Source: Acidobacteriota bacterium (GTDB taxonomy: Bacteria > Acidobacteriota > Vicinamibacteria > Vicinamibacterales > UBA2999). From it: a DNA stretch of 32,448 nucleotides. This document shows, in pieces, positions 9,480 through 16,542 of the stretch. The position numbers and the translations under genes are program-made. The stretch is taken from assembly GCA_023265015.1 (NCBI GenBank), contig JAHFUO010000025.1, positions 1 to 32,448 on the forward strand, read 5' to 3'. The first letter of the stretch is position 1. Each line of letters starts with the position of its first letter. The notes under the pieces were generated by a model. That model did not search any database. It was not told where the DNA came from and saw only the letters and a program-made list of their open reading frames with translations.

Positions 9480-10772
9480 TCAGTGCAGGATATCACGGCG
9501 TTTGAGCGCGTCGCGAACAGCGCCGACCAGCAGAATCGATCCAGCGACGCATACCGTACGACTGTGTTCGAGCGCCGTCTCCACGGCTGTTGGGACGCTG
9601 CTCGACACGCGCACGGCCCTGCCTCGATCGATCGCGCTCACGCGCGCGGCAAGTTCGTCAGCGGGCATCGCGCGCGGTGTGTCGGCGGCAGTCGTGATCA
9701 CGGCCGAGGTCACCGGCAGCAGCTCGCGAAGGATGGCGTCTGCGTCCTTGTCGCGCATGATCCCGACGACGAGCGCCGGCCGGCCGGGATGCCAGCGCGC
9801 GAGATACGCGGCGAGCGCACGCGCGCCTTCGGGGTTGTGCGCCGCATCGAGAAGCACCTGGCCGCCATCAGCCAGGGAGACGAGCTCCAGCCGTGCCGGC
9901 CAGTCCACGGCCTCGAGACCTCGCACGATCGCGGCGTGCGGCACGTCGAGACCCGCCTCGCGCGCCGCCTCGAGCAGGCGGACCGCGACGAGCGCGTTCT
10001 GAATCTGGTGCTCGCCCCTGAGCGACAGCCGCAGCGGCCCGTATCGTCCGTGCGGCGTGTCGATGGTCACCCGCGCGCGTCCCTCCTCCATCTCGCTGGC
10101 GACACGCGCTCCCGCCGCTGCCGCGACGAGCCTCACGCCTCGCTCCCGCGCGATCCGATCAATGACGCCGGCGGCCTCACCCGGCAGCGCGCCCAGGACG
10201 ATCGTCATGCCGGGCTTGATGATGCCCGCCTTCTCGAACGCAATCTGCCCGAGCGTGTCGCCGAGATGCTGCTGGTGGTCGTGCGCGATCGACGTGATGG
10301 CGCCGACGGGCGGCTCCAGGATGTTGGTGGCGTCGAATCGTCCGCCGAGCCCGACCTCGATCACCGCCGCGCGCACGCGCGCACGCGCGAACAGCTCGAA
10401 TGCGATCGCGGTCGTCGCTTCGAAGAACGTCGGCGGCGCGGGGAGCGTGCCGTCCCGCTGAAGGCGATCGGCGCAATCGAGCACCTCGCTCGCAACGATT
10501 TCCAGCGTCTCATCGTCGACGGGGGCGTCGCCGATCACGAAGCGCTCGTGGAGGTGCGTGAGGTGGGGTGACGTATATCGCGCGGCCTTCAACCCGGCGG
10601 CCACGAGCGCGGCGTGCGCCATCGCCGTGACCGATCCCTTGCCGTTGGTTCCGGCGACATGGAGCGAGGTGAACGCGCGCTCGGGGTGCTGAAGCGCGTC
10701 GCAGAGACGGCGGATGTTCTCGAGACCCAGCTTGATGCCGAATGTCTCGAGCGCAAAAAGACGGTCGAGCAC
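9480..10772 (-). CDS. folC: Bifunctional folylpolyglutamate synthase/dihydrofolate synthase
   Basis: Adds glutamate to dihydropteroate and to folates using ATP. The 430-residue protein has the Mur-ligase-like P-loop GTNGKGS (41-47) and TSPHL, followed by ERFVIG and PPTFFEATTAIAF. The VIEVGLGGRFDATN metal/folate-binding region and a C-terminal domain with LLDAAHNPEGARALA complete the family features. Length is normal. The start is a GTG one base after the accD stop (TGA-T-GTG), which implies coupled translation. accD-folC adjacency is common in bacteria. Confidence 0.95.
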   Translation of the reverse strand: MLDRLFALETFGIKLGLENIRRLCDALQHPERAFTSLHVAGTNGKGSVTAMAHAALVAAGLKAARYTSPHLTHLHERFVIGDAPVDDETLEIVASEVLDCADRLQRDGTLPAPPTFFEATTAIAFELFARARVRAAVIEVGLGGRFDATNILEPPVGAITSIAHDHQQHLGDTLGQIAFEKAGIIKPGMTIVLGALPGEAAGVIDRIARERGVRLVAAAAGARVASEMEEGRARVTIDTPHGRYGPLRLSLRGEHQIQNALVAVRLLEAAREAGLDVPHAAIVRGLEAVDWPARLELVSLADGGQVLLDAAHNPEGARALAAYLARWHPGRPALVVGIMRDKDADAILRELLPVTSAVITTAADTPRAMPADELAARVSAIDRGRAVRVSSSVPTAVETALEHSRTVCVAGSILLVGAVRDALKRRDILH

Positions 10773-10773
10773 A

Positions 10774-11688
10774 TCAGCGCGTTGGTTCGGAACTCGTCCC
10801 GGACGTCACGGGAACAGGCGGCGGCTCCACGGGCTGCGCCGCCTCGGCGCGCATGAACTGGAGAGCGCGCGACATCGTGGCCTTCAAGTCGCGCCGATCG
10901 ACGATGAGGTCGAGCATGCCGTGCTCGACCAGGAACTCGCTCCGCTGGAATCCTTCGGGCAGCTTCTGGCGGATCGTCTGTTCGATGACGCGCGGCCCGG
11001 CGAATCCAATGAGCGCTTTCGGCTCCGCGATGTTCAGATCGCCGAGCATCGCGAAGCTCGCGGTCACGCCTCCCGTCGTCGGGTCGGTGAGGATCGAGAC
11101 GAACGGCAGCCGGGCGCGATCGAGGCGCGCGAGCGCCGCCGAGACCTTCGCCATCTGCATCAGCGACAGGGCGCCCTCCATCATGCGAGCGCCGCCGGAG
11201 CACGAGATGATGATGACCGGCTGTCGCCGCTCGAGCGCCATCTCGATCGCCCGCGTGATCTTTTCGCCGACGACCACGCCCATGCTGCCGCCGATGAACG
11301 AGTACTCCATCGCGGCGACAACGATGTCGGCCCCGTCGAGCGCTCCGGTCGCGACGATCACGGCGTCGTTCATCCCGGTCTTCGCAATCGTGCCGCGCAG
11401 GCGGTCGCGATACGGCCTGGTGTCGGTGAACTTCAGCGGGTCGTTGGAGATGAGGTCGGGAAAGTGCTCCGTCCACCGCCCATCGTCGAACAGCGAGCGC
11501 AGGCGGTCGGCCGCGCTGATTCGAAAATGGTGCGAGCACTTGGGGCAGACCTGCAGGTTCTTCTCGAGGTCCTTGTTGTAGATGACCTGCGCACAGCCGG
11601 GGCATTTCACCCACAGCCCTTCGGGGACGCGGCTTGGTTTTTCGGAGGTCGACGCGATCGGGGTACGGGTTTTCTTGAACCAGGCCAT
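10774..11688 (-). CDS. accD: Acetyl-CoA carboxylase carboxyltransferase subunit beta
   Basis: Together with AccA transfers the carboxyl group from carboxybiotin to acetyl-CoA, the first committed step of fatty-acid synthesis. The 304 residues begin MAWFKKTRTP and carry the four-cysteine zinc finger C29, C32, C48, C51 (CPGC...CPKC) that defines bacterial AccD. The crotonase-fold carboxyltransferase domain follows, with SCSGGARMMEGALSLMQMAK and DPTTGGVTASFAMLGD, and IGFAGPRVIEQT near the C-terminal side. accA is not in the window. The gene starts 18 nt after the kinase stop and ends one base before folC. Confidence 0.97.
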   Translation of the reverse strand: MAWFKKTRTPIASTSEKPSRVPEGLWVKCPGCAQVIYNKDLEKNLQVCPKCSHHFRISAADRLRSLFDDGRWTEHFPDLISNDPLKFTDTRPYRDRLRGTIAKTGMNDAVIVATGALDGADIVVAAMEYSFIGGSMGVVVGEKITRAIEMALERRQPVIIISCSGGARMMEGALSLMQMAKVSAALARLDRARLPFVSILTDPTTGGVTASFAMLGDLNIAEPKALIGFAGPRVIEQTIRQKLPEGFQRSEFLVEHGMLDLIVDRRDLKATMSRALQFMRAEAAQPVEPPPVPVTSGTSSEPTR

Positions 11689-11706
11689 TCAGTCCGCAGG
11701 TTACCA

Positions 11707-12351
11707 CTAGACCTGCGTTCGCGGCACGTAGTAGCGGGTGCCGCGATTCATCGTCCGAAGCTGGCGTATCAAGTCGTCCACGGCCTCGTCGCTGGCATGG
11801 AGGTCGAACTGTGACGTCTCGACGACGAGGAGAGGCGTCGCGGAGTAGTGAAAGAAGAAATGCTGGTATGCCTCGTTCAGCTCACGGATGTACTCCGGAT
11901 CCGGATCGCGCGTCTCGCGCTCCGGGTCCTTCGCGCGATCGCGGAGGCGGCGCACGAGCACGTCGGTTGGCGCCTGGAGGTAGATCACGAGATCGGGAAG
12001 AGGGATGTCCTTCGCCAGGAGGTCATACAGGCGCTGGTAGATGAAGAGCTCGTTGTCGTCGAGATTCAGATACGCGAAGATCTTGTCCTTGTCGAACACG
12101 TAATCGCAGATCGTCGCCTGCGAGAAGAGATCGGCCTGGCGCAGCGCGAGCAGCTGGCGATGGCGACTGAGCAGGTAGAACAGCTGTGCCTGCAGCGCCG
12201 CGCCGGCGCGCCCGGCGTAGAAATCGGCAAGAAACGGATTATCTGTTTCCTCCAGCACAGCCGTGGCGTCCAAGTGCGCCGCCAGACGTCCCGCCAGCGA
12301 CGACTTGCCGACACCGATCGGTCCTTCGATGGCGATGTACTGGAAGGGCAT
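11707..12351 (-). CDS. Deoxynucleoside kinase (dGK/dAK-like)
   Basis: P-loop kinase of 214 residues in the deoxynucleoside-kinase family, which phosphorylates deoxynucleosides for salvage. Visible are the Walker A motif GPIGVGKSS (10-18) after YIAIE, the EETDNPFLADFY substrate region, the CDYVFDKDKIFA segment corresponding to the catalytic DR region, and a lid region RLRDRAKDPERE. Which base is preferred cannot be read from the sequence. I chose the ATG at 12351; an ATG/GTG extension to 12396 would run into the divergent promoter region and lacks family similarity. It is the first gene of the long minus-strand operon. Confidence 0.87.
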   Translation of the reverse strand: MPFQYIAIEGPIGVGKSSLAGRLAAHLDATAVLEETDNPFLADFYAGRAGAALQAQLFYLLSRHRQLLALRQADLFSQATICDYVFDKDKIFAYLNLDDNELFIYQRLYDLLAKDIPLPDLVIYLQAPTDVLVRRLRDRAKDPERETRDPDPEYIRELNEAYQHFFFHYSATPLLVVETSQFDLHASDEAVDDLIRQLRTMNRGTRYYVPRTQV

Positions 12352-12387
12352 GCGCGTCTGCGCCGGTCCGGGTGGCCGGCGCCTGCA

Positions 12388-12396
12388 TGCTATCAT
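12388..12396 (+). promoter_or_regulatory. Extended -10 element, probably leaderless start
   Basis: TGCTATCAT matches an extended -10 (TGn plus TATCAT, five of six to TATAAT). It is followed by eight bases and then the ATG at 12405, so transcription would begin at or within about two bases of the start codon. No Shine-Dalgarno precedes that ATG, which agrees with a leaderless message. Confidence 0.5.
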
Positions 12397-12404
12397 CCCG
12401 CCGA

Positions 12405-14537
12405 ATGCTCGAGGCTCGAGGCTCGAGGCTCAGGGTTCTGAGCCTTATCCTTCTGTGCGGCGCGTGCGCGAGCGCGCCGCCCGCGCCGCCCGCGCCGCCC
12501 GTTGTTACCTGGGAAGAGAAGCTCGGTTGGATCATGCGGCTGGAGGATCAACGCATCCTCCGCGATCCAAATCCGCCGCCGCCGGTTGTGCTCGTGCCCG
12601 CAACCAAAGGGCAACCGGCGATCGTCGCACCGCCGCCTCCTTCCGATCTCATCCGTCTGCTCAACGATGAGGAAGCGCGCGTGCGCCGGCGTGCGGCGCT
12701 CGCGCTCGGACGCGTCGGCCTGCCCGAGGCGGTCCCGGCGCTGCAGGGGCTGCTGTCCGATTCAGATCCGGAAGTACGGCAAATGGCGGCGTTCGCACTG
12801 GGGCTGATCGGCGATGCCGCGGCACGCCCGGCCCTGCTCAATGCCTTGAAGGATTCAGATCCCATCGTGCAGGGACGCAGCGCTGAAGCGCTCGGCACGA
12901 TTGGCGATCGCAGCGACGCGCCCGCCGTGGCGGCCATGGTGGCTGCGCGCGTGCAGGACGGCGCCTTGATGAACATCGAGCCCGACGATCTGAGGTTGCC
13001 GATGGCACCGCCGGTCGAAGCGGCGCGGCTGGGTCTCTACGCGCTCGTGAGACTCGGGTCGTTCGACGCGCTGGCGTCGGCCGTCCTCGATTCGCGCGGC
13101 GCCCCCGTCTCCAAGTGGTGGCCGGTGGCGTTCGCCCTCGGGCGCGCCGGCGACCCGCGGGCCGTGCCAGTCCTGATGTCGTTGCTTCCGACGCCGGGCC
13201 GGTTCACCGCGGCGTTCGCCGTTCGCGGCCTTGGGATCCTGAAAGCCCAGAACGCCGCGGCGGCGCTGCGGGAGATCGTCGACAGGCGGCAACGCGATCC
13301 GGCCATCGTCATCGAGGCGGTTCGATCGCTGGCGGCGATCCGTGACGCGTCGGCGGTGCCACTGCTCGAGAAGATCGTGGCCGAGGCTGAGACCGTTTCC
13401 ACCCTGCGGCTGGAGGCCGCCACCGCGATCGCGGCCATTCACAGCCCGGACACGCTGGACTTCGTCATCGACCTGATGTCCGATCCGGCGCCCGGCATTC
13501 GCGGCACCGCCCTGCGCGCCCTCGCGCTGATCGACACCGAGACGTTCCTGACGACCCTGTCCGGGCTCGATCCCGATCGGGACTGGACGGTGCGCGTGGC
13601 ACTGGCGGAGGCGCTGGCGACGCTGCCTGGCGCGCAAGGGACTGCACGTCTGCTCTCGATGCTGCAGGATCGGGATCCACGCGTGATTCCCGCGGTCCTC
13701 CGCGCGCTCGCCGCCGTCAAGGCGCCGGGCGTCGAACAGGTCCTCGTTGAACGGCTGAAGGGTGACGATTTCGTGGTGAGGGCCACGGCGGCTGCCGGTC
13801 TTGCGGACATCAAGGCGCCCGCGGCGGTTCCGGCACTGGTCGAGGCCTACCGGTCAACACTCGCTGACACCAGCTACGTGGCGCGCGCGGCGATTCTTAC
13901 CGCGCTCAACACGCTGGACCCCGCCGTCGCCCGACCGCTCCTGCAGGACGCGCTCAAGGACCGGGACTGGGCCATGCGCGTGAAAGCGGCTGCGCTGCTG
14001 CGCGACCAGGGCGTTACCGACACCGCGGACGCGATGCGCCCCGCGCCGGTGCGCCCCATGGACGACGCCGAGTGGCGGGGGTTGCTGGCGCCGCAGTTCT
14101 CACCGCACGCCTTCATCCAGACCGATCGGGGAACGATCGAGATTGAACTGGCCATTCAAGACGCGCCGCTGACGGTGTCGAACTTCGTCGAGCTGGCGGA
14201 GAAAGGATTCTTCAACGGCATCGCGGTGCATCGCGTGGTGCCGGACTTCGTCGTGCAGGACGGTGACCCGCGCGGAGACGGGGAAGGCGGGCCGGGCTAC
14301 ACGATCCGCGACGAGCTGAATGAGCGGCCGTACCTGCGCGGCACGGTCGGGATGGCGCTGGACTGGAAGGACACCGGCGGAAGCCAGTTCTTCATTACGC
14401 ACTCGCCGCAGCCGCACCTCGATGCGCGCTACACCGTGTTCGGCTATGTGGTGAACGGGATCGAGATCGTCGATCGGATTCAGCCGTGGGACGTCGTCCG
14501 CCGGGTGCAGATCTGGGATGGCATGACGCTGCGCTAA
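12405..14537 (+). CDS. Lipoprotein-like HEAT-repeat protein with C-terminal cyclophilin domain
   Basis: A 710-residue fusion. Residues 1-21 form a hydrophobic export signal ending LILLCGAC, with C21 a possible lipidation site (the -3 position is Cys, which is atypical). A Pro-rich linker follows. Residues about 80-560 are tandem HEAT/PBS-lyase-type helical repeats such as DPEVRQMAAFALGLIGD. Residues about 570-705 are a complete cyclophilin domain with VHRVVPDFVVQDGDP and DTGGSQFFITHSP. So it is probably an envelope peptidyl-prolyl isomerase with a long protein-binding arm; substrates are unknown. An in-frame ATG at 12387 is an alternative start. The first ten codons lie in a heptamer repeat. 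A terminator begins right after the stop codon. Confidence 0.88.
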   Translation: MLEARGSRLRVLSLILLCGACASAPPAPPAPPVVTWEEKLGWIMRLEDQRILRDPNPPPPVVLVPATKGQPAIVAPPPPSDLIRLLNDEEARVRRRAALALGRVGLPEAVPALQGLLSDSDPEVRQMAAFALGLIGDAAARPALLNALKDSDPIVQGRSAEALGTIGDRSDAPAVAAMVAARVQDGALMNIEPDDLRLPMAPPVEAARLGLYALVRLGSFDALASAVLDSRGAPVSKWWPVAFALGRAGDPRAVPVLMSLLPTPGRFTAAFAVRGLGILKAQNAAAALREIVDRRQRDPAIVIEAVRSLAAIRDASAVPLLEKIVAEAETVSTLRLEAATAIAAIHSPDTLDFVIDLMSDPAPGIRGTALRALALIDTETFLTTLSGLDPDRDWTVRVALAEALATLPGAQGTARLLSMLQDRDPRVIPAVLRALAAVKAPGVEQVLVERLKGDDFVVRATAAAGLADIKAPAAVPALVEAYRSTLADTSYVARAAILTALNTLDPAVARPLLQDALKDRDWAMRVKAAALLRDQGVTDTADAMRPAPVRPMDDAEWRGLLAPQFSPHAFIQTDRGTIEIELAIQDAPLTVSNFVELAEKGFFNGIAVHRVVPDFVVQDGDPRGDGEGGPGYTIRDELNERPYLRGTVGMALDWKDTGGSQFFITHSPQPHLDARYTVFGYVVNGIEIVDRIQPWDVVRRVQIWDGMTLR
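12407..12434. repeat. Heptamer tandem repeat (GCTCGAG)3 plus one degenerate unit across the start of a CDS
   Basis: GCTCGAG occurs at 12407-12413, 12414-12420 and 12421-12427, with GCTCAGG at 12428-12434. The first unit shares its G with the ATG start codon. Seven is not a multiple of three, so a change of copy number would shift the reading frame. The last unit overlaps a perfect hairpin GGCTCAG-GGTT-CTGAGCC (12427-12444). Confidence 0.85.
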
Positions 14538-14568
14538 AAAAAGGGGACGCTCTGGCGCCCCCCTTTTT
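14538..14568. terminator. Bidirectional terminator between HEAT-cyclophilin gene and micro-gene A
   Basis: AAAAAGGGG (14538-14546) pairs with CCCCTTTTT (14560-14568), with an inner CGC/GCG stem and TCTG loop. On the minus strand seven T follow the GC stem, so it terminates the micro-gene A transcript. On the plus strand five T serve the HEAT-cyclophilin gene. Confidence 0.85.
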
Positions 14569-14582
14569 CAAAGCAGCGACGG

Positions 14583-14630
14583 TTACCTCTTCTTCGCCGC
14601 CTTCTTCTTTCCCTTAGCCTTCTTTGCCAT
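14583..14630 (-). CDS. Micro-protein A, 15 residues, lysine/alanine-rich
   Basis: The minus-strand frame ATG...TAA encodes MAKKAKGKKKAAKKR: eight Lys, one Arg, no acidic residue. AAGGGAGGGA (14637-14646) is a strong Shine-Dalgarno six bases before the ATG. The stop is followed 14 nt later by an intrinsic terminator. It is a paralogue of the micro-gene at 14844-14894: aligned codons differ by six synonymous changes (A2, K4, G7, K9, A11, R15), no amino-acid replacements and one Gly codon insertion. Such selection for the peptide argues that it is translated. I do not recognise a family. The composition resembles histone H1-like tails, so nucleic-acid or ribosome binding is a guess. Confidence 0.75.
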   Translation of the reverse strand: MAKKAKGKKKAAKKR

Positions 14631-14646
14631 GTGGAATCCCTCCCTT

Positions 14647-14790
14647 CACGTGGTTTGGATTGCGCGAAAGTCCTGCCGCAACATCCGGCGCACTCTGCCG
14701 CCTGGCACGTCGGCCCGGCTGTCGGCGACCTCGCTTCGTGGGCTCACTCCTGATGCGCCCGCGGCGATCAGGAGAGCGGCAACTCGCTAG
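14647..14790 (-). other. Leader region upstream of micro-gene A
   Basis: No open reading frame or clear sigma70 promoter is seen. On the minus strand it contains a hairpin TCCTGAT/ATCAGGA (14748-14754 with 14767-14773). It also holds the block AGCCCAC followed by an AAGCG...CCGGG segment (14714-14744) that resembles a block in the leader of micro-gene B. Transcription may come by readthrough from the upstream unit or from an unrecognised promoter. Confidence 0.35.
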
Positions 14791-14792
14791 CT

Positions 14793-14822
14793 AAAAAAAT
14801 GGGGTGCTCCATCGAGCACCCC
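14793..14822 (-). terminator. Intrinsic terminator of micro-gene B
   Basis: On the minus strand GGGGTGCTC-GATG-GAGCACCCC is a perfect 9-bp stem followed by A and seven T. It starts about 21 nt after the TAA of micro-gene B. Confidence 0.93.
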
Positions 14823-14843
14823 TCGAAAGTCAAAGCGGAAGAA

Positions 14844-14894
14844 TTACCGCTTCTTCGCGGCCTTTTTCTTCCCGCCCTTAGCTTTCTTCGCCAT
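14844..14894 (-). CDS. Micro-protein B, 16 residues, lysine/alanine-rich
   Basis: The minus-strand frame encodes MAKKAKGGKKKAAKKR and stops with TAA. GAGGAG (14901-14906) lies exactly six bases before the ATG, an ideal Shine-Dalgarno. The unit is complete: a near-consensus promoter at 14990-15017, a leader of about 90 nt, the micro-frame and a textbook terminator. Its paralogue A follows downstream. Conservation of the amino acids with six silent codon differences supports coding. Nine of 16 residues are basic. No signal sequence or hydrophobic segment is present, so a cytoplasmic role on RNA, DNA or ribosomes is the simplest inference. Function is unknown. Confidence 0.8.
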   Translation of the reverse strand: MAKKAKGGKKKAAKKR

Positions 14895-14984
14895 TGTTTT
14901 CTCCTCAGGTTGTTGTGACCCAGCCTCCGACGAACCGCTTGGCCGTCACTACGGGTGGGCTGAGCCATCCACCCTCATACCAGA
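14895..14984 (-). other. Structured leader of micro-gene B
   Basis: After the predicted transcription start the minus strand contains GGGTGG...CCACCC and GTGAC...GTCAC pairings (the latter bracket 14913-14950). A block reading AAGCG...GCTGGG (14919-14940), after an AGCCCAC element, resembles the leader of micro-gene A. About 90 nt is long for so short a frame, so regulatory or non-coding RNA function is possible. Confidence 0.4.
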
Positions 14985-14989
14985 TGTAG

Positions 14990-15017
14990 ATTATGGGTGA
15001 GATTTTTTTCCTGTCAA
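14990..15017 (-). promoter_or_regulatory. Sigma70-type promoter for micro-gene B
   Basis: On the minus strand TTGACA (15012-15017) is separated by 16 bases from CATAAT (14990-14995): a perfect -35 and five of six at -10. It lies just past the terminator of the upstream TPR gene. Confidence 0.8.
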
Positions 15018-15020
15018 GCA

Positions 15021-15054
15021 TAAAAGCGCGCGGTTGTCAAAAAAACCGCGCGCT
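15021..15054 (-). terminator. Intrinsic terminator of the ddl-TPR transcript
   Basis: AGCGCGCGGTT (15025-15035) and AACCGCGCGCT (15044-15054) form a perfect 11-bp stem. On the minus strand it is followed by TTTA. It lies 54 nt after the TPR gene stop and 4 nt before the -35 box of the next unit. Confidence 0.85.
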
Positions 15055-15108
15055 CAGGCACGCCCGATCGCGTTCCTGAAGTCAAGTGTCGGCCGAAGCG
15101 GTGAAGCA

Positions 15109-16542
15109 CTACAGCGCTGCGAGACGAGCGAGCGAGCGATCCGCCAGATCTTTCGTCCGCTGATCGGCGCCGAACACGCCGCGAGCGATCCGATAGAGCT
15201 CGATCGCGCGCGCGGTCGCGCGCTGCCCCTCATAGACGCGCGCGGCATCGACGCAGGCGGACGCGTAGATCGTCGGCGGTGTCGCGGCGCGCGCCCTGAC
15301 GATCCCCTCGAGGATGGCGAGCGCCGCGGCATCGTTCTTCTGCGCCAGCAGCAGCTGAGCCTGGCGGTACTGGGTCACCGAATCGTCTGGTTTCAGGGCA
15401 AGTGACTGCGACAGGGCGCGCGAGGCGTTCATGAGGTCTCCGCGCCCCAGCGCGCGCCACCCATCGATTGACAGCCCGTAGGCGGGATCGCTCATCCGAT
15501 CACGAGCCCGCGCCAGCTGGAGCTGTGCCTGTGCCACGGCGCCGTACGGCGCGGCTGGCTTCCCGGCGATCACTGCGCGAAGGTGCTCGATCGCCTCGTC
15601 GGTCTCGAACAGCCGATCGAGCTGCAGCGCCAGCCCAAGCCGCGCCCTGGTTTCGGCGAGCTCGGGGAGCGCGACGCGGCGCGCCCGGGCGGCGTCGAGC
15701 AGCGCCTGCCATGACCGCACACTGGCAGTCGGATCGTGCAGGTAGACGTCCTGGACCTCGGCGATCAGCTGCAGGAAATGTGGATTCCGAGGATGTCGAT
15801 CATGCAGGCCCGCGAGCAGATCGAGCGCGCGGGCTGGTTGCTTCTCGTACCAGAGATCGATGACCTGGAGCTGATAGTCGGCCTCGTCGCGCAGCAGCTG
15901 GCCGTTGTCGCGGGCGCGCAGCATTTCCTTGAGGCCTTCGGTCTTGTTGCCGCCCGGAAGCAGCAGCAGCCACCTCAGCACCTTGGCGGCCCCCGGCGCG
16001 ACAGCCGCGTAGTAGTGATACAGACCGATGCCGAACCAGGCCTCCTCTAGACGCGGATCGAGCGCCAGCGCCTGCTCGAACGCGTCTTTGATCCGCTTGC
16101 CGTCGCGCGCCGCGCCGAGGCGCTGGCCCCGCAGCACCCTCCACTGCGCGCGGGCCCCGTAGGCTCCACCGACGTAGAACCATGCCTCCGCGCGCTGCGG
16201 ATCGCGCTTCGCCCACGCGTCGGTCGCCGCGATCGAGGCGTCGACCTTCGATTGGAATTCCTGATCCCGTGCTTTGTTCAGCGGATCGATCTGGATCTGC
16301 CACCAGAGGGCGACCGCGTCGAGCACCTGGCAGGCTTCGGACGGAGCGGGAGGGCAGGTCCTGGTGAGCAACTGCGGCACGTCCTCGAAGCGGGCGTCGA
16401 AGACGGCGTCGTACGCGCGGAGAAGCTGCGGCGCGCCGGTCAGACCCGGGCCGGTCTGCGCCACTGCTGACCTCGCGCCGGGCCACGCCAGCAGCAATGC
16501 GACGATCGCACAGGCGAGCGCCGGCCGAGCGGGTCCGGTCAC
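15109..16542 (-). CDS. Exported tetratricopeptide-repeat protein
   Basis: The 477-residue product has a signal peptide (about residues 1-29, hydrophobic ACAIVALLLAWPG then AVAQ). Helical repeat segments follow with TPR spacing, for example AFEQALALDPRLEEAWFGIGLYHYYA, RALSQSLALKPDDSVTQYRQAQLLLA and ARVYEGQRATARAIELYRIARGVF. No enzymatic motif is visible, so it is probably a periplasmic scaffold. I chose the GTG at 16542 because it overlaps the ddl TGA as GTGA (4 nt), a coupled start, and because the signal peptide follows at once. Longer in-frame extensions overlap ddl and lack signal-peptide character. Specific role unknown. Confidence 0.82.
   Translation of the reverse strand: MTGPARPALACAIVALLLAWPGARSAVAQTGPGLTGAPQLLRAYDAVFDARFEDVPQLLTRTCPPAPSEACQVLDAVALWWQIQIDPLNKARDQEFQSKVDASIAATDAWAKRDPQRAEAWFYVGGAYGARAQWRVLRGQRLGAARDGKRIKDAFEQALALDPRLEEAWFGIGLYHYYAAVAPGAAKVLRWLLLLPGGNKTEGLKEMLRARDNGQLLRDEADYQLQVIDLWYEKQPARALDLLAGLHDRHPRNPHFLQLIAEVQDVYLHDPTASVRSWQALLDAARARRVALPELAETRARLGLALQLDRLFETDEAIEHLRAVIAGKPAAPYGAVAQAQLQLARARDRMSDPAYGLSIDGWRALGRGDLMNASRALSQSLALKPDDSVTQYRQAQLLLAQKNDAAALAILEGIVRARAATPPTIYASACVDAARVYEGQRATARAIELYRIARGVFGADQRTKDLADRSLARLAAL

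Noticed and set aside
12186-12404. N-terminal extension of the HEAT-cyclophilin frame
   Set aside because: It overlaps the divergent kinase coding region and its promoter; the signal sequence begins after 12405. The in-frame ATG at 12387 remains a minor alternative.
14647-14790. Clear sigma70 promoter for micro-gene A
   Set aside because: TTGCCG is present, but no acceptable -10 follows at 15-19 nt, so I do not call one.
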